From Deinococcus hopiensis KR-140 (GTDB lineage: Bacteria > Deinococcota > Deinococci > Deinococcales > Deinococcaceae), in assembly GCF_900176165.1 (NCBI RefSeq), contig NZ_FWWU01000009.1:1924501-1988500 (forward strand): a stretch of DNA of 64,000 bases, read 5' to 3'. The position numbers were made by a program, and so were the translations under genes. Below the pieces are notes generated by a model, which was given only the letters and a program-made list of their open reading frames with translations, did no database searches and was not told where the DNA came from. Positions 1 to 12,589 of the stretch are shown here, in pieces; the first letter of the stretch is position 1, and every line of letters begins with the position of its first letter.

Positions 1-502
<502 letters not shown>

Positions 503-506
<4 letters not shown>

Positions 507-891
507 TTGTTCACCTCGTAATTCAGCTGGAGTTCGTCGCCGAGTCGCCCACGAAGCCCCCAGTGGCTGGGCGGGGCTTCCAGCAGCACGATTTCCAGGT
601 CATCGGGATGCAGGCCACAGGCGCGGATGATTTCACCTTGCAGGGCACGCAAAAAGCAACGCAGGGTTTCGGGACGGCGACCCGCGAACAGGTGGATTTC
701 CAGAATCGTGTAGCGTCCGCTGCGCTCCGGTGGAAAGACGAAGTCCGCCGCGTCCAGCGGGAAAAAGCGGTGAAACCGCTTGTTCTCAGGCAGGCCGAGC
801 GCCTCCTGCGCCGCGCGGTGGATGGCGTCCGACAACGCGCTCCGCTGCTCACCGAGGTGCGTCCGCTCGCCGTAGACTTTGACCTGCGCCA

Positions 892-892
<1 letters not shown>
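503..892 (-). CDS. tautomerase-superfamily protein in the trp operon
   Basis: This 129-residue protein resembles the Tautomerase_2 type of the 4-oxalocrotonate tautomerase superfamily (the YrdN/YusQ-like group), with the family-like stretches KRFHRFFPLDAADF and HWGLRGRLGDE. Classical members use an N-terminal proline after Met removal. Here the residue after Met is Ala (MAQVKVYG), so the usual catalytic base is absent. It lies between trpE and trpG with no gaps: its start abuts the trpE stop and its stop overlaps trpG by 4 bases. Its role in tryptophan synthesis, if any, is unknown. The family call comes from pattern memory and the chemistry is not assigned. Confidence 0.75.
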
Positions 893-2343
<1,451 letters not shown>

Positions 2344-2384
2344 GGAGCTCCTGGGGCAGCACGTTGGGGCAGGGGGCATACAGG

Positions 2385-2419
2385 AAAACGCGCCCGGTGG
2401 AGGGTTCCACCTGAGCGCG
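2385..2419 (-). terminator. trp attenuator terminator with competing antiterminator
   Basis: On the transcript strand, CGCGCTCAGGTGG (2419-2407) pairs with CCACCGGGCGCG (2400-2389) as 12 pairs with one bulged A and one G-U, around a 6-base loop, followed by UUUU. The 3' arm segment GGCGCGTT (2394-2387) is also perfectly complementary over 8 bp to AACGCGCC (2449-2442) at the leader stop codon, which gives a mutually exclusive antiterminator. A ribosome stalled on the Trp codons would leave the antiterminator free. A ribosome at the stop would mask it and let the terminator form. Confidence 0.87.
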
Positions 2420-2447
2420 TGCCGATCTTACGGAGGAAAACGGCGCG

Positions 2448-2495
2448 TTATACCCAGGCGAAGCTGGGCCACCACCACGCGGCGTTCACGGTCAT
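2448..2495 (-). CDS. trpL: trp operon leader peptide
   Basis: A 15-codon ORF, MTVNAAWWWPSFAWV, has three consecutive Trp codons and a fourth Trp just before its stop. No Shine-Dalgarno precedes it. Instead a TATCCT box ends 6 bases before the ATG, with a TTGGCA -35 box 18 bases further up, so the message is probably leaderless with its first base at or near the ATG. The stop codon overlaps AACGCGCC (2442-2449), which is complementary to the 3' arm of the downstream terminator. The geometry is that of a classical Trp-codon attenuator. Function is inferred from this arrangement and its position ahead of trpE. Confidence 0.88.
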   Translation of the reverse strand: MTVNAAWWWPSFAWV

Positions 2496-2501
2496 GGAGG
2501 C

Positions 2502-2531
2502 AGGATACCGCCTGAGCCCAGGCCCTGCCAA
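2502..2531 (-). promoter_or_regulatory. trp operon promoter
   Basis: On the minus strand, TTGGCA (2526-2531) and TATCCT (2502-2507) are separated by 18 bases. The -10 box ends 6 bases before the leader-peptide ATG, so the transcript probably starts at or next to that codon. Confidence 0.8.
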
Positions 2532-2612
2532 GTCGTTTACACAAGCGCTCATCTTCTGCGCGTTGCGCTCCCGCTTGCAGTCGCCCGCCAGCGGACCTGG
2601 GAACATGAGGGC

Positions 2613-3254
2613 ATGACCAACGGGCCCTCCTCTCCCCTCCCCGCAGCGGCTTTTCGCCGCGTAGACGAGACGTCCGACGAGGCCTTTTACGCCCACCCGC
2701 GTTTCGTAACCCATATCGACGACGTGGCCGTCGCCGCCGTCACGCAGCTTTACCGCGAGCTTTTTCCACCCGGCGGGCAACTGCTGGACCTGATGTCCTC
2801 CTGGGTCAGCCACCTGCCGCCCGAGACCGAGTATGAGGGCGTAACGGGCCTGGGCATGAACCGCGCCGAACTGGACCGCAATCCCCGCCTGACGCAGTGC
2901 GTGGTGCAAAACCTCAACGCCCAGCCGCACCTGCCCTTTGAGGCGACCCACTTCGACGGCTGCGGCATCTGCGTCTCTATCGATTACCTGACAGACCCAG
3001 TGGCGGTGCTGCGCGAAGTGGGGCGGGTACTCAAACCGGGTGCGCCCGCGGTCATCACCTTTTCCAACCGCTGCTTTCCCACCAAGGCCGTCGCCATCTG
3101 GCACGCGCTGGACGACGCCGGACACGTCGCACTGGTGGAGGAACTGCTGCGCCAGTCGGGCGGCTTCGGGGATATTCAGGGCCTGGACCGCAGCCTGCCC
3201 GGTTCCGATCCGCTGTACGCGGTGGTGGGGCGGGCGCTTGGGGAAGTGCTATAG
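2613..3254 (+). CDS. class I SAM-dependent methyltransferase-like protein
   Basis: This 213-residue protein has a Methyltransf_11-like core: a nucleotide-binding beta strand LLDLMSSWVSHLP, a central DGCGICVSIDYLTDP strand, and VLREVGRVLKPGAPAVITFSNR, the segment typical of the C-terminal half of this fold. The glycine-rich SAM motif is degenerate (D-L-M-S-S), so cofactor use is inferred. The substrate is unknown. It is transcribed away from the trp operon, and the two starts are 118 bases apart. GAGGGC just before the ATG is a weak ribosome site. Confidence 0.75.
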   Translation: MTNGPSSPLPAAAFRRVDETSDEAFYAHPRFVTHIDDVAVAAVTQLYRELFPPGGQLLDLMSSWVSHLPPETEYEGVTGLGMNRAELDRNPRLTQCVVQNLNAQPHLPFEATHFDGCGICVSIDYLTDPVAVLREVGRVLKPGAPAVITFSNRCFPTKAVAIWHALDDAGHVALVEELLRQSGGFGDIQGLDRSLPGSDPLYAVVGRALGEVL

Positions 3255-3302
3255 AAAACACCCCCCTCCCCCAGAGCAGAGGGAGCGGCCAGGCCGTTCG
3301 AC

Positions 3303-3563
3303 CTACCCCGCCGGCCGGTTCCCCGCCGTCCACAGCAACAGGGCGATCAGCAGAACGTCAAAGGCCCAGGCTGCGGGACGTTTAAGCTCCGGGTTCCGCT
3401 GCGCCCTCAGCACCTGAAGCGCCAGCCGCCCCGCCAGCAGCACCACCACGAGGAATGGACTGGGCAGCGGTCCGCCCAGCAGCGGAAGCAGCAGCAGCGC
3501 GGCGACCACCGCGAGCAGCGCCAGGCTCAGCGCGGTAAGGGCATCGGGACGGGGTCGGCTCAC
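3303..3563 (-). CDS. small membrane protein downstream of glgB
   Basis: This 86-residue protein is mostly hydrophobic. Helices are predicted around residues 10-27 and 36-50, with a third near 67-80, and a short basic loop (LRAQRNPELKR) lies between the second and third. Its ATG overlaps the glgB stop as ATGA, so it is translationally coupled to glgB. I recognise no family and nothing links it to glycogen chemistry beyond the operon. Confidence 0.65.
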   Translation of the reverse strand: MSRPRPDALTALSLALLAVVAALLLLPLLGGPLPSPFLVVVLLAGRLALQVLRAQRNPELKRPAAWAFDVLLIALLLWTAGNRPAG

Positions 3564-5479
3564 CGGTCCTCGCTGCGGCGCGTCTCACCGACGTGCTCAA
3601 GGATCAGCACGCTCAGGGGCGGCAGGTTCAGGTTCAGGCGGTGGGTCTGTCCGCTCAGGCCCCCCTCTTGTGCCGTCAGGCTGCCCTGCACGGTGCCGAA
3701 GCCGCCGTATTCCAAGTCATCGGTAGACAGCAACAGGCGGTACTCGCCACCCTGGGGCACGCCAACGGGGTAGCCCTCGCGGTACACAGGCGTGAGGTTG
3801 GCGACAGTTATGCTCCAGGCCCCGCCTCCCTCAGCCTCGGGGCGAGGATCGCGGCGGATATAGGCGTAGACGCTGTGGGCCTCGTCGTCGGCACTCGTCC
3901 AGAGCAGACCCTCGTCGCGGATATCGCCCACATGCAGGTCCGGGCGCTGGCGGTACAGGGCGTTCAGCCGCCCCACCAGCCGCGCAACGCCCGCATGGTC
4001 CGGCAGCTGCGCCATGTGCCACGGCAGCGACTCGTCGTGGTTCCACTCGGTAGACTGGGCGAACTCCTGGCCCATGAACAGCAGCTTCTTACCGGGCGTG
4101 GTCCACATCAGGGCCAGAAAGGCGCGGTAGTTCGCCCGCTGCTGATACCAGTCGCCGGGCATCTTCATCACCAGCGACTTCTTGAGGTGGACGACCTCGT
4201 CGTGGCTGATGGCCAGCACGAACTTCTCCGTGGTGCGGTAGACGTTGAAAAAGGTCAGCTTGTGGTGCTCGTATTTGCGGTGAATAGGGTCTTTCTCGAA
4301 GTAGGCGAGGGTATCGTTCATCCAGCCCATCGCCCACTTGTAGTCGAAGCCCAGACCGAAGGGCGTCGGCGCGGTGACGCCGGGAAAGGCCGTGCTCTCC
4401 TCCGCAATCAGGGTGACGCCAGGGGCCATGTGGTGCAGCACTTCGTTCAGGCGTTTGAGGAAGGCGACGGCTTCCAGGTTCTCGCGTCCACCGTAGATGT
4501 TGGGAATCCATTCCGTGCGCGAAAAGTCGAGGTACAGCATGGAGGCCACCGCGTCCACCCGCAGGCCGTCCACGTGAAAGTCCTGCACCCACTTCAGCGC
4601 CGAGCCGATCAGGAACATCACCACCTCGCTTCGGCCGTAGTCGAAGATGTAGGTGTTCCAGTCGTGGTGAAAGCCCTTGCGCGGGTCCGCGTACTCGTAC
4701 AGGGGCGCGCCGTCGAAGTGCGCGAGCCCCGCCTCGTCGGTGGGGAAGTGGCCGGGCACCCAGTCCACGAAGACGCCGATACCGCGTTCGTGGAGGTGAT
4801 TGACGAGGTACGCGAAGTCCTCCGGGGACCCGAGGCGGCTCGTCGGAGCGTAGTAGCCGGTCACCTGGTAACCCCAGGAGCCGTCGAAAGGGTGCTCCAT
4901 CACGCCCAGGAGTTCGACGTGGGTATAGCCGAGTTCGGTCGCGTAGTCGCCCAGACGGTGTGCCAGCTCACGGTAGTTCAGGAACCAGCCGTGTTCGTCA
5001 CGCGCCCAGGAGCCCACATGCACCTCATACACACTCATGGGACGGTCCAGACCGGGTGTGCGTGAGGCCATCCAGGCGTCGTCGGTCCACTGGAAAGACT
5101 GCCGCCAGATGATGCTCGCGGTGGCGGGGCGCACTTCCGCGAACGTCGCGTAGGGGTCCATCTTGTCCACCGTGTGCCCGTTTGCGCCCGTTACCCGGAA
5201 CTTGTAGCGCTGGCCGTGGCGGGCGGTGGGCACGAACGCCCCCCAGAAGCCGAAGTCCAGCCGCTGCATAGGATTGTCGAACCCGTTCCAGCCGTTGAAG
5301 TCGCCCACCACACTGACGTGATGGGCGTTGGGGGCCCACACGGCAAACCGCACGCCCTCCACCCCGTTCTCGGCAACGGGGTGTGCGCCAAGCAGGTGGT
5401 CCGGGCGCACGAGATCGGCGGTGACCAGTTTCTGAAGGTGCCCGTGTTCCAGGGGCAGGGGGATGAAGTCGGCACTCAT
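3560..5479 (-). CDS. glgB: 1,4-alpha-glucan branching enzyme
   Basis: GlgB moves an alpha-1,4 glucan segment to an alpha-1,6 branch in glycogen. The 639-residue protein has the N-terminal CBM48-like module (RFAVWAPNAHHVSVVGDFNGW), then a GH13 barrel with DGLRVDAVAS (nucleophile Asp), LIAEEST (acid/base Glu) and LAISHDEVVH (third acid), and a C-terminal beta domain. A longer reading frame opens at 5542, but the ATG at 5479 has a TACACT -10 box ending 7 bases upstream, so a leaderless start there is preferred. glgC lies separately at 37270. Confidence 0.95.
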   Translation of the reverse strand: MSADFIPLPLEHGHLQKLVTADLVRPDHLLGAHPVAENGVEGVRFAVWAPNAHHVSVVGDFNGWNGFDNPMQRLDFGFWGAFVPTARHGQRYKFRVTGANGHTVDKMDPYATFAEVRPATASIIWRQSFQWTDDAWMASRTPGLDRPMSVYEVHVGSWARDEHGWFLNYRELAHRLGDYATELGYTHVELLGVMEHPFDGSWGYQVTGYYAPTSRLGSPEDFAYLVNHLHERGIGVFVDWVPGHFPTDEAGLAHFDGAPLYEYADPRKGFHHDWNTYIFDYGRSEVVMFLIGSALKWVQDFHVDGLRVDAVASMLYLDFSRTEWIPNIYGGRENLEAVAFLKRLNEVLHHMAPGVTLIAEESTAFPGVTAPTPFGLGFDYKWAMGWMNDTLAYFEKDPIHRKYEHHKLTFFNVYRTTEKFVLAISHDEVVHLKKSLVMKMPGDWYQQRANYRAFLALMWTTPGKKLLFMGQEFAQSTEWNHDESLPWHMAQLPDHAGVARLVGRLNALYRQRPDLHVGDIRDEGLLWTSADDEAHSVYAYIRRDPRPEAEGGGAWSITVANLTPVYREGYPVGVPQGGEYRLLLSTDDLEYGGFGTVQGSLTAQEGGLSGQTHRLNLNLPPLSVLILEHVGETRRSEDR

Positions 5480-5570
5480 GAGGGCGAGTGTACCCACTGG
5501 GCGGCGAGGGAGGTCTGGGTTGTCCCAGGAGGCCGCCAACATGAAGAAACGGGGAGGAACGCGGGCCGCC

Positions 5571-6564
5571 TCAACCTTGCCTCGCCAGTGCCCTCAGCTC
5601 CACGAGGCCGAGCAGGTACAGCCCCAGCACAGCCCACGGCCACCACTGCCGCCGCGAGCGAAACGCCAGCCCGGACAGGTACTCGGCGGTAAGCCACACG
5701 CCCAGCGCCGTGAGGTACAGGTCACTGCGCGAGAGTTGCGGCAGCGCGGCCTGCCCCGCCACCACCGAGGCCAGCAGGAACAGCACCGGCAAGAAAGCGT
5801 TGCCACCGAAGATATCGCTGACCGCCAGTTCATCGTCACCCAGCCGCATGGCGGCGAGTCCGGGAGACACCTCGGGCAGGGCGGTGGCCACCGCGAGGAT
5901 CGTCGAGCCGAACAGCACGCCACTGACGTGCAGGTACCCGGCGCTGACGTCCCCGCTCTCGGCCAGCACCAGCCCCGCCGCCAGCGTGACGAGGGCCGAC
6001 ACGCCGAAGATCAGCACAGCCTTGCCCGTGCCTGTGGCCTTCTCCCGCTTCTCCTGCGCGTTGCGGGCCTGCTGCACGCCTGGGGACAGCTCCGGCTCCT
6101 CCACTTTCCAGGGCGGCGACAAACAGTGCCCCCGGCTCCAGCTGCCCCCAGATCGCCGTTTTGGGAAGTTGCGCGACCATCATGACGCCCATCAGGACCG
6201 CCACCACCAAGCCACCCTCCAGCACCAGATTCAGCGAGCGGCCCTCGCCTGTCAGCGGTGCTCGGCGGCCCAGCCGCAGGCCGCCGAGCACCACCAGCAC
6301 GACGGTCTGAATGGCGATGCCGCCCAGGATGTTCCCGCTCGCCAGACCGAGGTTGTGGCCTTGCGCCGCGCTAGAGGGAATGGCGATTTCGGGCAGGTTG
6401 GTGGCGAGGGCCAGCAGGATCAGGCCGCCCATCGCCTCTCCCCGTTTCAGCCGCTTGCCGAGAATGTCGGTGGCGTTTGACAGGGGGGCGCCCGCCGCCC
6501 AGACAACGCCCGCCGCCAGCGCGAACGCAAGGAAGAGCAGCGGCTCGGCAAAGTGGGTGAACAT
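5571..6564 (-). pseudogene. sodium/calcium exchanger-family antiporter, frameshifted
   Basis: The first half (from ATG 6564, MFTHFAEPLLFLAF) contains the alpha-1 repeat LALATNLPEIAIPSS. The second half, in another frame, contains the matching alpha-2 repeat AVATALPEVSPGLAA. Together they make one two-repeat NCX/CaxA-like membrane antiporter of about 330 residues. The reading frame breaks near 6100-6125, where the GALFVA segment should run on into PPWKVEEPELSPG. The total of 994 bases equals 3n+1, so one extra base would explain it. A TTG at 6122 could start the second half separately. It is either a pseudogene or a sequencing error. Confidence 0.8.
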
Positions 6565-6701
6565 GGTCTGGGGCCGCGTGTAGCTCCGCTCCCCCGTTCC
6601 ATTTCTCGCGGTTCGCGAGGGGGGAGCGTTTCTTGAGACTTCCAAGGCGGCCTGACGGCGAGGCCCCCGCGCCCACCCCAAGCCGTCAGACAGTTCGGCG
6701 C

Positions 6702-7742
6702 TTAAACCTCTTTCCCCTCCACGTTCACGATCCAGCCTTCCGGAGCTGGGCGGTCCCCGTACTGAATCCCGACGAGTTCCTCGTACAGCCGCCGCGTCAC
6801 CGGACCCACCTCTGTTTCCGAGTGGAAGACGTGGAAATGCTCGCCGTGCTGAATCCCCCCGATGGGTGTGATGACGGCGGCCGTGCCGCACGCCCCCGCC
6901 TCGGCGTACTCGTCCAGACGGTCGATGAACACGTCGCCCTCCTCCACCTCCAGTCCCAAGCGCTCGGCGGCCAGGTGCAGCAGGCTGTACTTGGTGATGG
7001 ACGGCAGGATGGACGGCGAGCGCGGCGTGACGAAGCGCCCGTCCCGCGTGATGGCGAAGAAGTTGGCGGCCCCCACCTCCTCAATCTTCGTGTGCGTGGC
7101 GGGATCGAGGTAGATGCAGTCAGCGAAGCGGTGCCCCTTCGCCTCCGCTCCCGGCAGCAGGCTGGCGGCGTAGTTGCCGCCCACCTTCGCCGCGCCCGTG
7201 CCCTGCGGAGCCGCGCGGTCATAGCCCGACGTGACGAAATTCATGGGGCTCAGGCCTCCCTTGAAGTACGCCCCGACGGGGACGGCGAACACCGAGAACA
7301 AGAATTCGGGCGCGCTCGTCACGGCGATGCTGTCGCCCACGCCGATCAGGAAGGGCCGCAGGTACAGCGCTCCCCCCGTGCCGTAGGGCGGCACAAAGTC
7401 GAGGTTGGCCCGCACCACCCGCTTGCACGCACCGACAAAGGTTTCGGTGGGCACGGGCGGCATCAGGAGTCGGGCGCACGAACGCTGCATCCGCAGGGCG
7501 TTCTGATCGGGCCGGAAGAGGTTTACGCGGCCGTCGGCGGTGCGGTAGGCCTTGAGCCCCTCGAAGCACTGCTGGCCGTAGTGCAGGGCCGCGCTGGCCT
7601 CGGAGATGTGAACCTGATTGTCCTCGGTCAGGACCCCGCTGTCCCACGCCCCTTCCCGCCAGTGCGAGCGGTAGCGCCAGGGGGTGCGGAGGTAGCCGAA
7701 GCCGAGTTGGCCCCAGTCCAGGGCAGGCGGTTGCGCCGTCAT
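6702..7742 (-). CDS. ilvE: branched-chain amino acid aminotransferase
   Basis: A class IV PLP transaminase of 346 residues that interconverts branched-chain 2-oxo acids and Leu/Ile/Val. Seen are the strand ending LHYGQQCFEGLKAYR, the PLP-lysine segment AKVGGNYAAS, and IEEVGAANFFAI, all hallmarks of the BCAT family. Its ATG overlaps the hisH stop as ATGA, so it is the last gene of hisB-hisH-ilvE. A long-chain BCAT of this kind is usual in Deinococcus. The histidine-operon location is odd but clear. Confidence 0.95.
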   Translation of the reverse strand: MTAQPPALDWGQLGFGYLRTPWRYRSHWREGAWDSGVLTEDNQVHISEASAALHYGQQCFEGLKAYRTADGRVNLFRPDQNALRMQRSCARLLMPPVPTETFVGACKRVVRANLDFVPPYGTGGALYLRPFLIGVGDSIAVTSAPEFLFSVFAVPVGAYFKGGLSPMNFVTSGYDRAAPQGTGAAKVGGNYAASLLPGAEAKGHRFADCIYLDPATHTKIEEVGAANFFAITRDGRFVTPRSPSILPSITKYSLLHLAAERLGLEVEEGDVFIDRLDEYAEAGACGTAAVITPIGGIQHGEHFHVFHSETEVGPVTRRLYEELVGIQYGDRPAPEGWIVNVEGKEV

Positions 7743-8389
7743 ACAAGGCCTCCGACAAGATTTTCTTCCAGCACGTGCCGCCGGAAGCGTTCGAGAATGG
7801 CGAGTCCCACCGCGCCGCTCTTTTCGGGGTGGAACTGGGTGGCGTGGACGTTGCCCCGGCTCAATGCAGACCAGAAGGGCACGCCATACTCGGTCAGGGA
7901 CCCGGCGTCCACCTCCACATCGAGCGGCACGTAATACGAGTGGACGAAGTAGGCGTAGGCCGGGCAGGCGAGGTCCCGCAGCAGCGGGCTGTCGCCCACC
8001 TTGTCCAGGCTGTTCCAGCCCATCTGGGGCACCTTGCGCTCGGGCACGGGCCCGAAACGGCGGACCGTCCCGGGGATAAGGTCCAGGCCCGGCGTGTCCG
8101 GCGCTTCTTCCGAGCCCGACAGCAGCATCTGCATTCCCACGCAGATACCCAGTAGGGGCGTGCCGCCGCGCGCCGCCTCCAGCACCGGGCTGTGAAAGCC
8201 GTGACGGTCAAAGGCTTCCATCACCTGCCGGAAGTGGCCCTGTCCGGGCACGACGAGGGCGGGGGCATGCGGAACGTCGGCGGGGTTGTCGGAGACGCGT
8301 ACGGTCATCCCGGCCCTTTCCAGGGCCTTGGCGGCGGAGCGCACATTGCCCGCGCCGTAATCGAGGAGGAGAACTTCGGACGTGCTCAC
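7739..8389 (-). CDS. hisH: imidazole glycerol phosphate synthase glutaminase subunit
   Basis: HisH hydrolyses glutamine and channels ammonia to HisF in histidine synthesis. The 216-residue class I amidotransferase has the nucleophile elbow GICVGMQ, and the His-Glu pair in ATQFHPEKSG near the C-terminus. The start is a GTG at 8389 that overlaps the hisB stop as GTGA. The frame is open further upstream, but that part encodes a low-complexity Arg/Ala-rich run antisense-like to hisB and is rejected. hisF is not in the window. Confidence 0.95.
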   Translation of the reverse strand: MSTSEVLLLDYGAGNVRSAAKALERAGMTVRVSDNPADVPHAPALVVPGQGHFRQVMEAFDRHGFHSPVLEAARGGTPLLGICVGMQMLLSGSEEAPDTPGLDLIPGTVRRFGPVPERKVPQMGWNSLDKVGDSPLLRDLACPAYAYFVHSYYVPLDVEVDAGSLTEYGVPFWSALSRGNVHATQFHPEKSGAVGLAILERFRRHVLEENLVGGLV

Positions 8390-8988
8390 AGCAGCCCCTT
8401 CGTGCTTGCCAGCCCGTCCGAAGTCACCCGCACGGCGTCGCGCAGGGCGCGGGCAAAGGCTTTCACGATCGCCTCGATCACGTGGTGCGCTTCGCGCCCT
8501 GCGAGCAGACGCACGTGCAGCGTCACGCCCGCGTGGTTGCACAGGCCGCGCAGGAATTCGCGCAGGTGGTAGTGCGTCATGCCCCCCGCGGTTCCCCATA
8601 CGTCCAGCCGCTCGGGCTCGAAGGCGAGGTGCGCGCGGCCGGAGAGGTCCACGACCACGTGCGCCAGGGTCTCGTCCATGGGCACGAAAGCGCTGCCGTA
8701 ACGCTCGATGCCCCGGCGGTCGCCCAGGGCTCCATTGAGCGCCTGGCCCAGCGTGATGCCCACGTCCTCCACGAGGTGATGCGGCTCAATGTGCAGATCC
8801 CCCGTGGCCTGCACCTCCAGCCCGATGCGGGCGTGGCGGGCGAGGGCGTCGAGCATGTGGTCGAGAAAGCCGTGTCCAGTGGCAGGCGGCAGCGAGAGGG
8901 CCGCGTCGAGGTCGAGGGTGACCGTGATGTCGGTCTCGCTCGTCGTTCGCTGGAAGGTGGCGCGGCGTGGTGTGGCGGTGGGAGCCAT
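8386..8988 (-). CDS. hisB: imidazoleglycerol-phosphate dehydratase
   Basis: HisB dehydrates imidazoleglycerol phosphate in histidine synthesis. The 200-residue protein has the paired metal-binding repeats GHGFLDHMLDALARHARIG and HHLVEDVGITLG, repeated in the second half as LRGLCNHAGVTLHVR and EAHHVIEAIVKAF. The ATG at 8988 has TAGCAT ending 7 bases upstream, consistent with leaderless transcription. A frame extension to 9069 lacks support. It is the first gene of the hisB-hisH-ilvE operon, with tight overlaps. Confidence 0.95.
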   Translation of the reverse strand: MAPTATPRRATFQRTTSETDITVTLDLDAALSLPPATGHGFLDHMLDALARHARIGLEVQATGDLHIEPHHLVEDVGITLGQALNGALGDRRGIERYGSAFVPMDETLAHVVVDLSGRAHLAFEPERLDVWGTAGGMTHYHLREFLRGLCNHAGVTLHVRLLAGREAHHVIEAIVKAFARALRDAVRVTSDGLASTKGLL

Positions 8989-9362
8989 GGTCCACATGCT
9001 AAGGCGGGCAGACATGAAGGGCGGGCCATCCCCTAGTCGCTTAAGACCAATGTATGACGCCGGGCGCAAGACTGCATACCTCCGGAAATTGGACCCTCTG
9101 CTCTCCGCTCACAGCTCCATCACACTTCCGGAGCATGAGAAAACGGCAAATGCGAAAAAGACCCTACTGCACCGAAATATTTTACATTCTCACCGCTAAA
9201 CCCACCTTATAACTTACATATAGAAACAGAATCAAAGCCGCCTGAACTTGTCTAGGTGTTTGCATAAAAGCGGTTTGAGGCGGCGTGCTACACCTTTCCC
9301 TGTCGGAAAAACTTCAGCTCGGCAACAGGTCAGTTCCTCTGGGAGCTGCCCCGGAGGTTCAG
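8989..9362. other. AT-rich divergent intergenic region
   Basis: This 374-base gap separates hisB from the subtilase gene. Around 9120-9280 it is much richer in A and T than its surroundings, with several TA-rich hexamers around 9179-9230 that could be promoters. GCCGCCT (9237) and AGGCGGC (9278) form a loose inverted repeat. No ORF was convincing. Confidence 0.5.
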
Positions 9363-10919
<1,557 letters not shown>

Positions 10920-10926
10920 GTCCGCG

Positions 10927-10960
10927 GACCCGCCGCCTCGCTCCGGTGAAGCGGCGGGTC
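10927..10960 (+). terminator. hairpin after subtilase gene
   Basis: GACCCGCCGC and GCGGCGGGTC form a perfect 10-bp stem with a 14-base loop directly after the stop codon. Only a weak T-run (TCCCCTT) follows, so termination may be incomplete and the trypsin gene may be partly cotranscribed. Confidence 0.7.
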
Positions 10961-11007
10961 TCCCCTTGCCGCAAGCCGCCCCGCACGTCTTATCCCCAGA
11001 GGTCTCG

Positions 11008-11850
11008 ATGAAGAACTTCTTCCCTGCCCTGCTTGCCCTCGGCGCCGTCACCCTCTCCGCCTGCTCCACCGCCCCTGCCCCAGCATCCCTGCCCACCGAG
11101 AGCCAGACGGTGACAGGAAGCGAAAAGGCCTTCGCGGGCCTGAGCGATCAGATCGTGTACGGCACGGTCACGAACACGACCAACCGGCCCTACCAGGTCA
11201 GCGTCACGCCCTACAACCAGATGAGCGGTGGTTGGTGCGGCGGCACCCTGCTGAGCTCCACCTGGGTGCTGACGGCGGCGCACTGCGTGGAGGGCCAGAG
11301 CACCAGCAGCATGCGCGTCCGCGCCGGCATCAACGACCTGACAACCAGCGGCGGGCAGCTGCGCACCGCCAGCCAGATCATCATCCATCCCTACTACAGC
11401 GGGGCCGAGAGCGGCTACGACATCGCGCTCATTCGCGTCGGAACCGCCTTTACCATGGGAAGCACGGTGCAGACCGCCGCGCTGCCCGGCAGCGGCGCCG
11501 AGTCGGTGCTGGACGTCAACGGCAAGTACGCCACCGTGAGCGGTTGGGGCCTGACCGAAAACGGCACCTATAGCAACCGGGCGCTGCGCGAGGTGAGCAT
11601 TCCCATCACGCCCACCGGCAGCGACTGCGGCAGCCGTCCCGGCAACACCATCTGCGGCAAGTATTACCAGGGCAAGGACAGCTGCAACGGTGACAGCGGC
11701 GGACCGCTGGCGGCGCGCTACAACAGTAAGTTCTACGTGCTGGGCATCGTGAGCTACGGACCTGCCGAATGCCGCGGCTACGGCATCTACACCCGGGTAA
11801 ACGGCTACATCAACTGGATCTACCAGCAGACGGGCATCTCAGCGCAGTAA
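11008..11850 (+). CDS. trypsin-like (S1) lipoprotein serine protease
   Basis: This 280-residue exported chymotrypsin-fold protease has a signal ending VTLSAC (lipid Cys19). The triad is His92 (LTAAHC), Asp138 (YDIALIRV) and Ser230 (CNGDSGGPL). The mature N-terminal region shows IVYGT in place of the usual IVGG, so zymogen-type activation is uncertain. Start ATG 11008 follows AGAGG. Cysteine pairs match the S1 fold (WCGGT and AAHC). It is followed by a strong terminator. Secreted S1 proteases in tandem with S8 proteases are uncommon, and the pair may act on the same extracellular substrates. Confidence 0.93.
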   Translation: MKNFFPALLALGAVTLSACSTAPAPASLPTESQTVTGSEKAFAGLSDQIVYGTVTNTTNRPYQVSVTPYNQMSGGWCGGTLLSSTWVLTAAHCVEGQSTSSMRVRAGINDLTTSGGQLRTASQIIIHPYYSGAESGYDIALIRVGTAFTMGSTVQTAALPGSGAESVLDVNGKYATVSGWGLTENGTYSNRALREVSIPITPTGSDCGSRPGNTICGKYYQGKDSCNGDSGGPLAARYNSKFYVLGIVSYGPAECRGYGIYTRVNGYINWIYQQTGISAQ

Positions 11851-11866
11851 AGCCGCCGCTTTCCAC

Positions 11867-11896
11867 GCTCCCGGCTCCTGCCGGGAGCATTTTTTA
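11867..11896 (+). terminator. intrinsic terminator of trypsin-like gene
   Basis: GCTCCCGGC, a TCCT loop and GCCGGGAGC form a perfect 9-bp stem followed by ATTTTTTAT. Confidence 0.93.
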
Positions 11897-11945
11897 TGCG
11901 CCAGAACGCGCTCCTTTTTTGCCGACCGCCCCTTCTTCAGCCGGG

Positions 11946-11989
11946 CATTCTGTCTTGACCAGAATTACATTCTGTTATAGACTAAATCC
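11946..11989 (+). promoter_or_regulatory. ddrA promoter with embedded operator-like repeats
   Basis: TTGACC (11955-11960) and TAGACT (11978-11983) are 17 bases apart, and the -10 box ends 6 bases before the ddrA ATG, so the transcript is likely leaderless. A perfect inverted repeat CAGAAT-TAC-ATTCTG (11960-11974) fills the spacer. CATTCTGT occurs twice in direct orientation (11946 and 11968), 22 bases apart. I cannot fit the canonical Deinococcus 17-bp radiation/desiccation motif here, so the cognate regulator is open. Confidence 0.7.

Positions 11990-12585
<596 letters not shown>

Positions 12586-12589
<4 letters not shown>

Noticed and set aside
9020..9070. Start of hisB at the upstream codon 9069 (extra 27 residues)
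   Set aside because: The extra residues are not part of HisB, and the TAGCAT box ends 7 bases before ATG 8988.
9130..9260. Radiation/desiccation motif before the subtilase gene
   Set aside because: TTATAACTTACATATAG matches only about 10 of 17 positions, and AT-rich sequence gives this by chance.
11946..11989. 17-bp radiation/desiccation response motif before ddrA
   Set aside because: I aligned the consensus in both directions and found no acceptable match. A different repeat is present and is reported instead.
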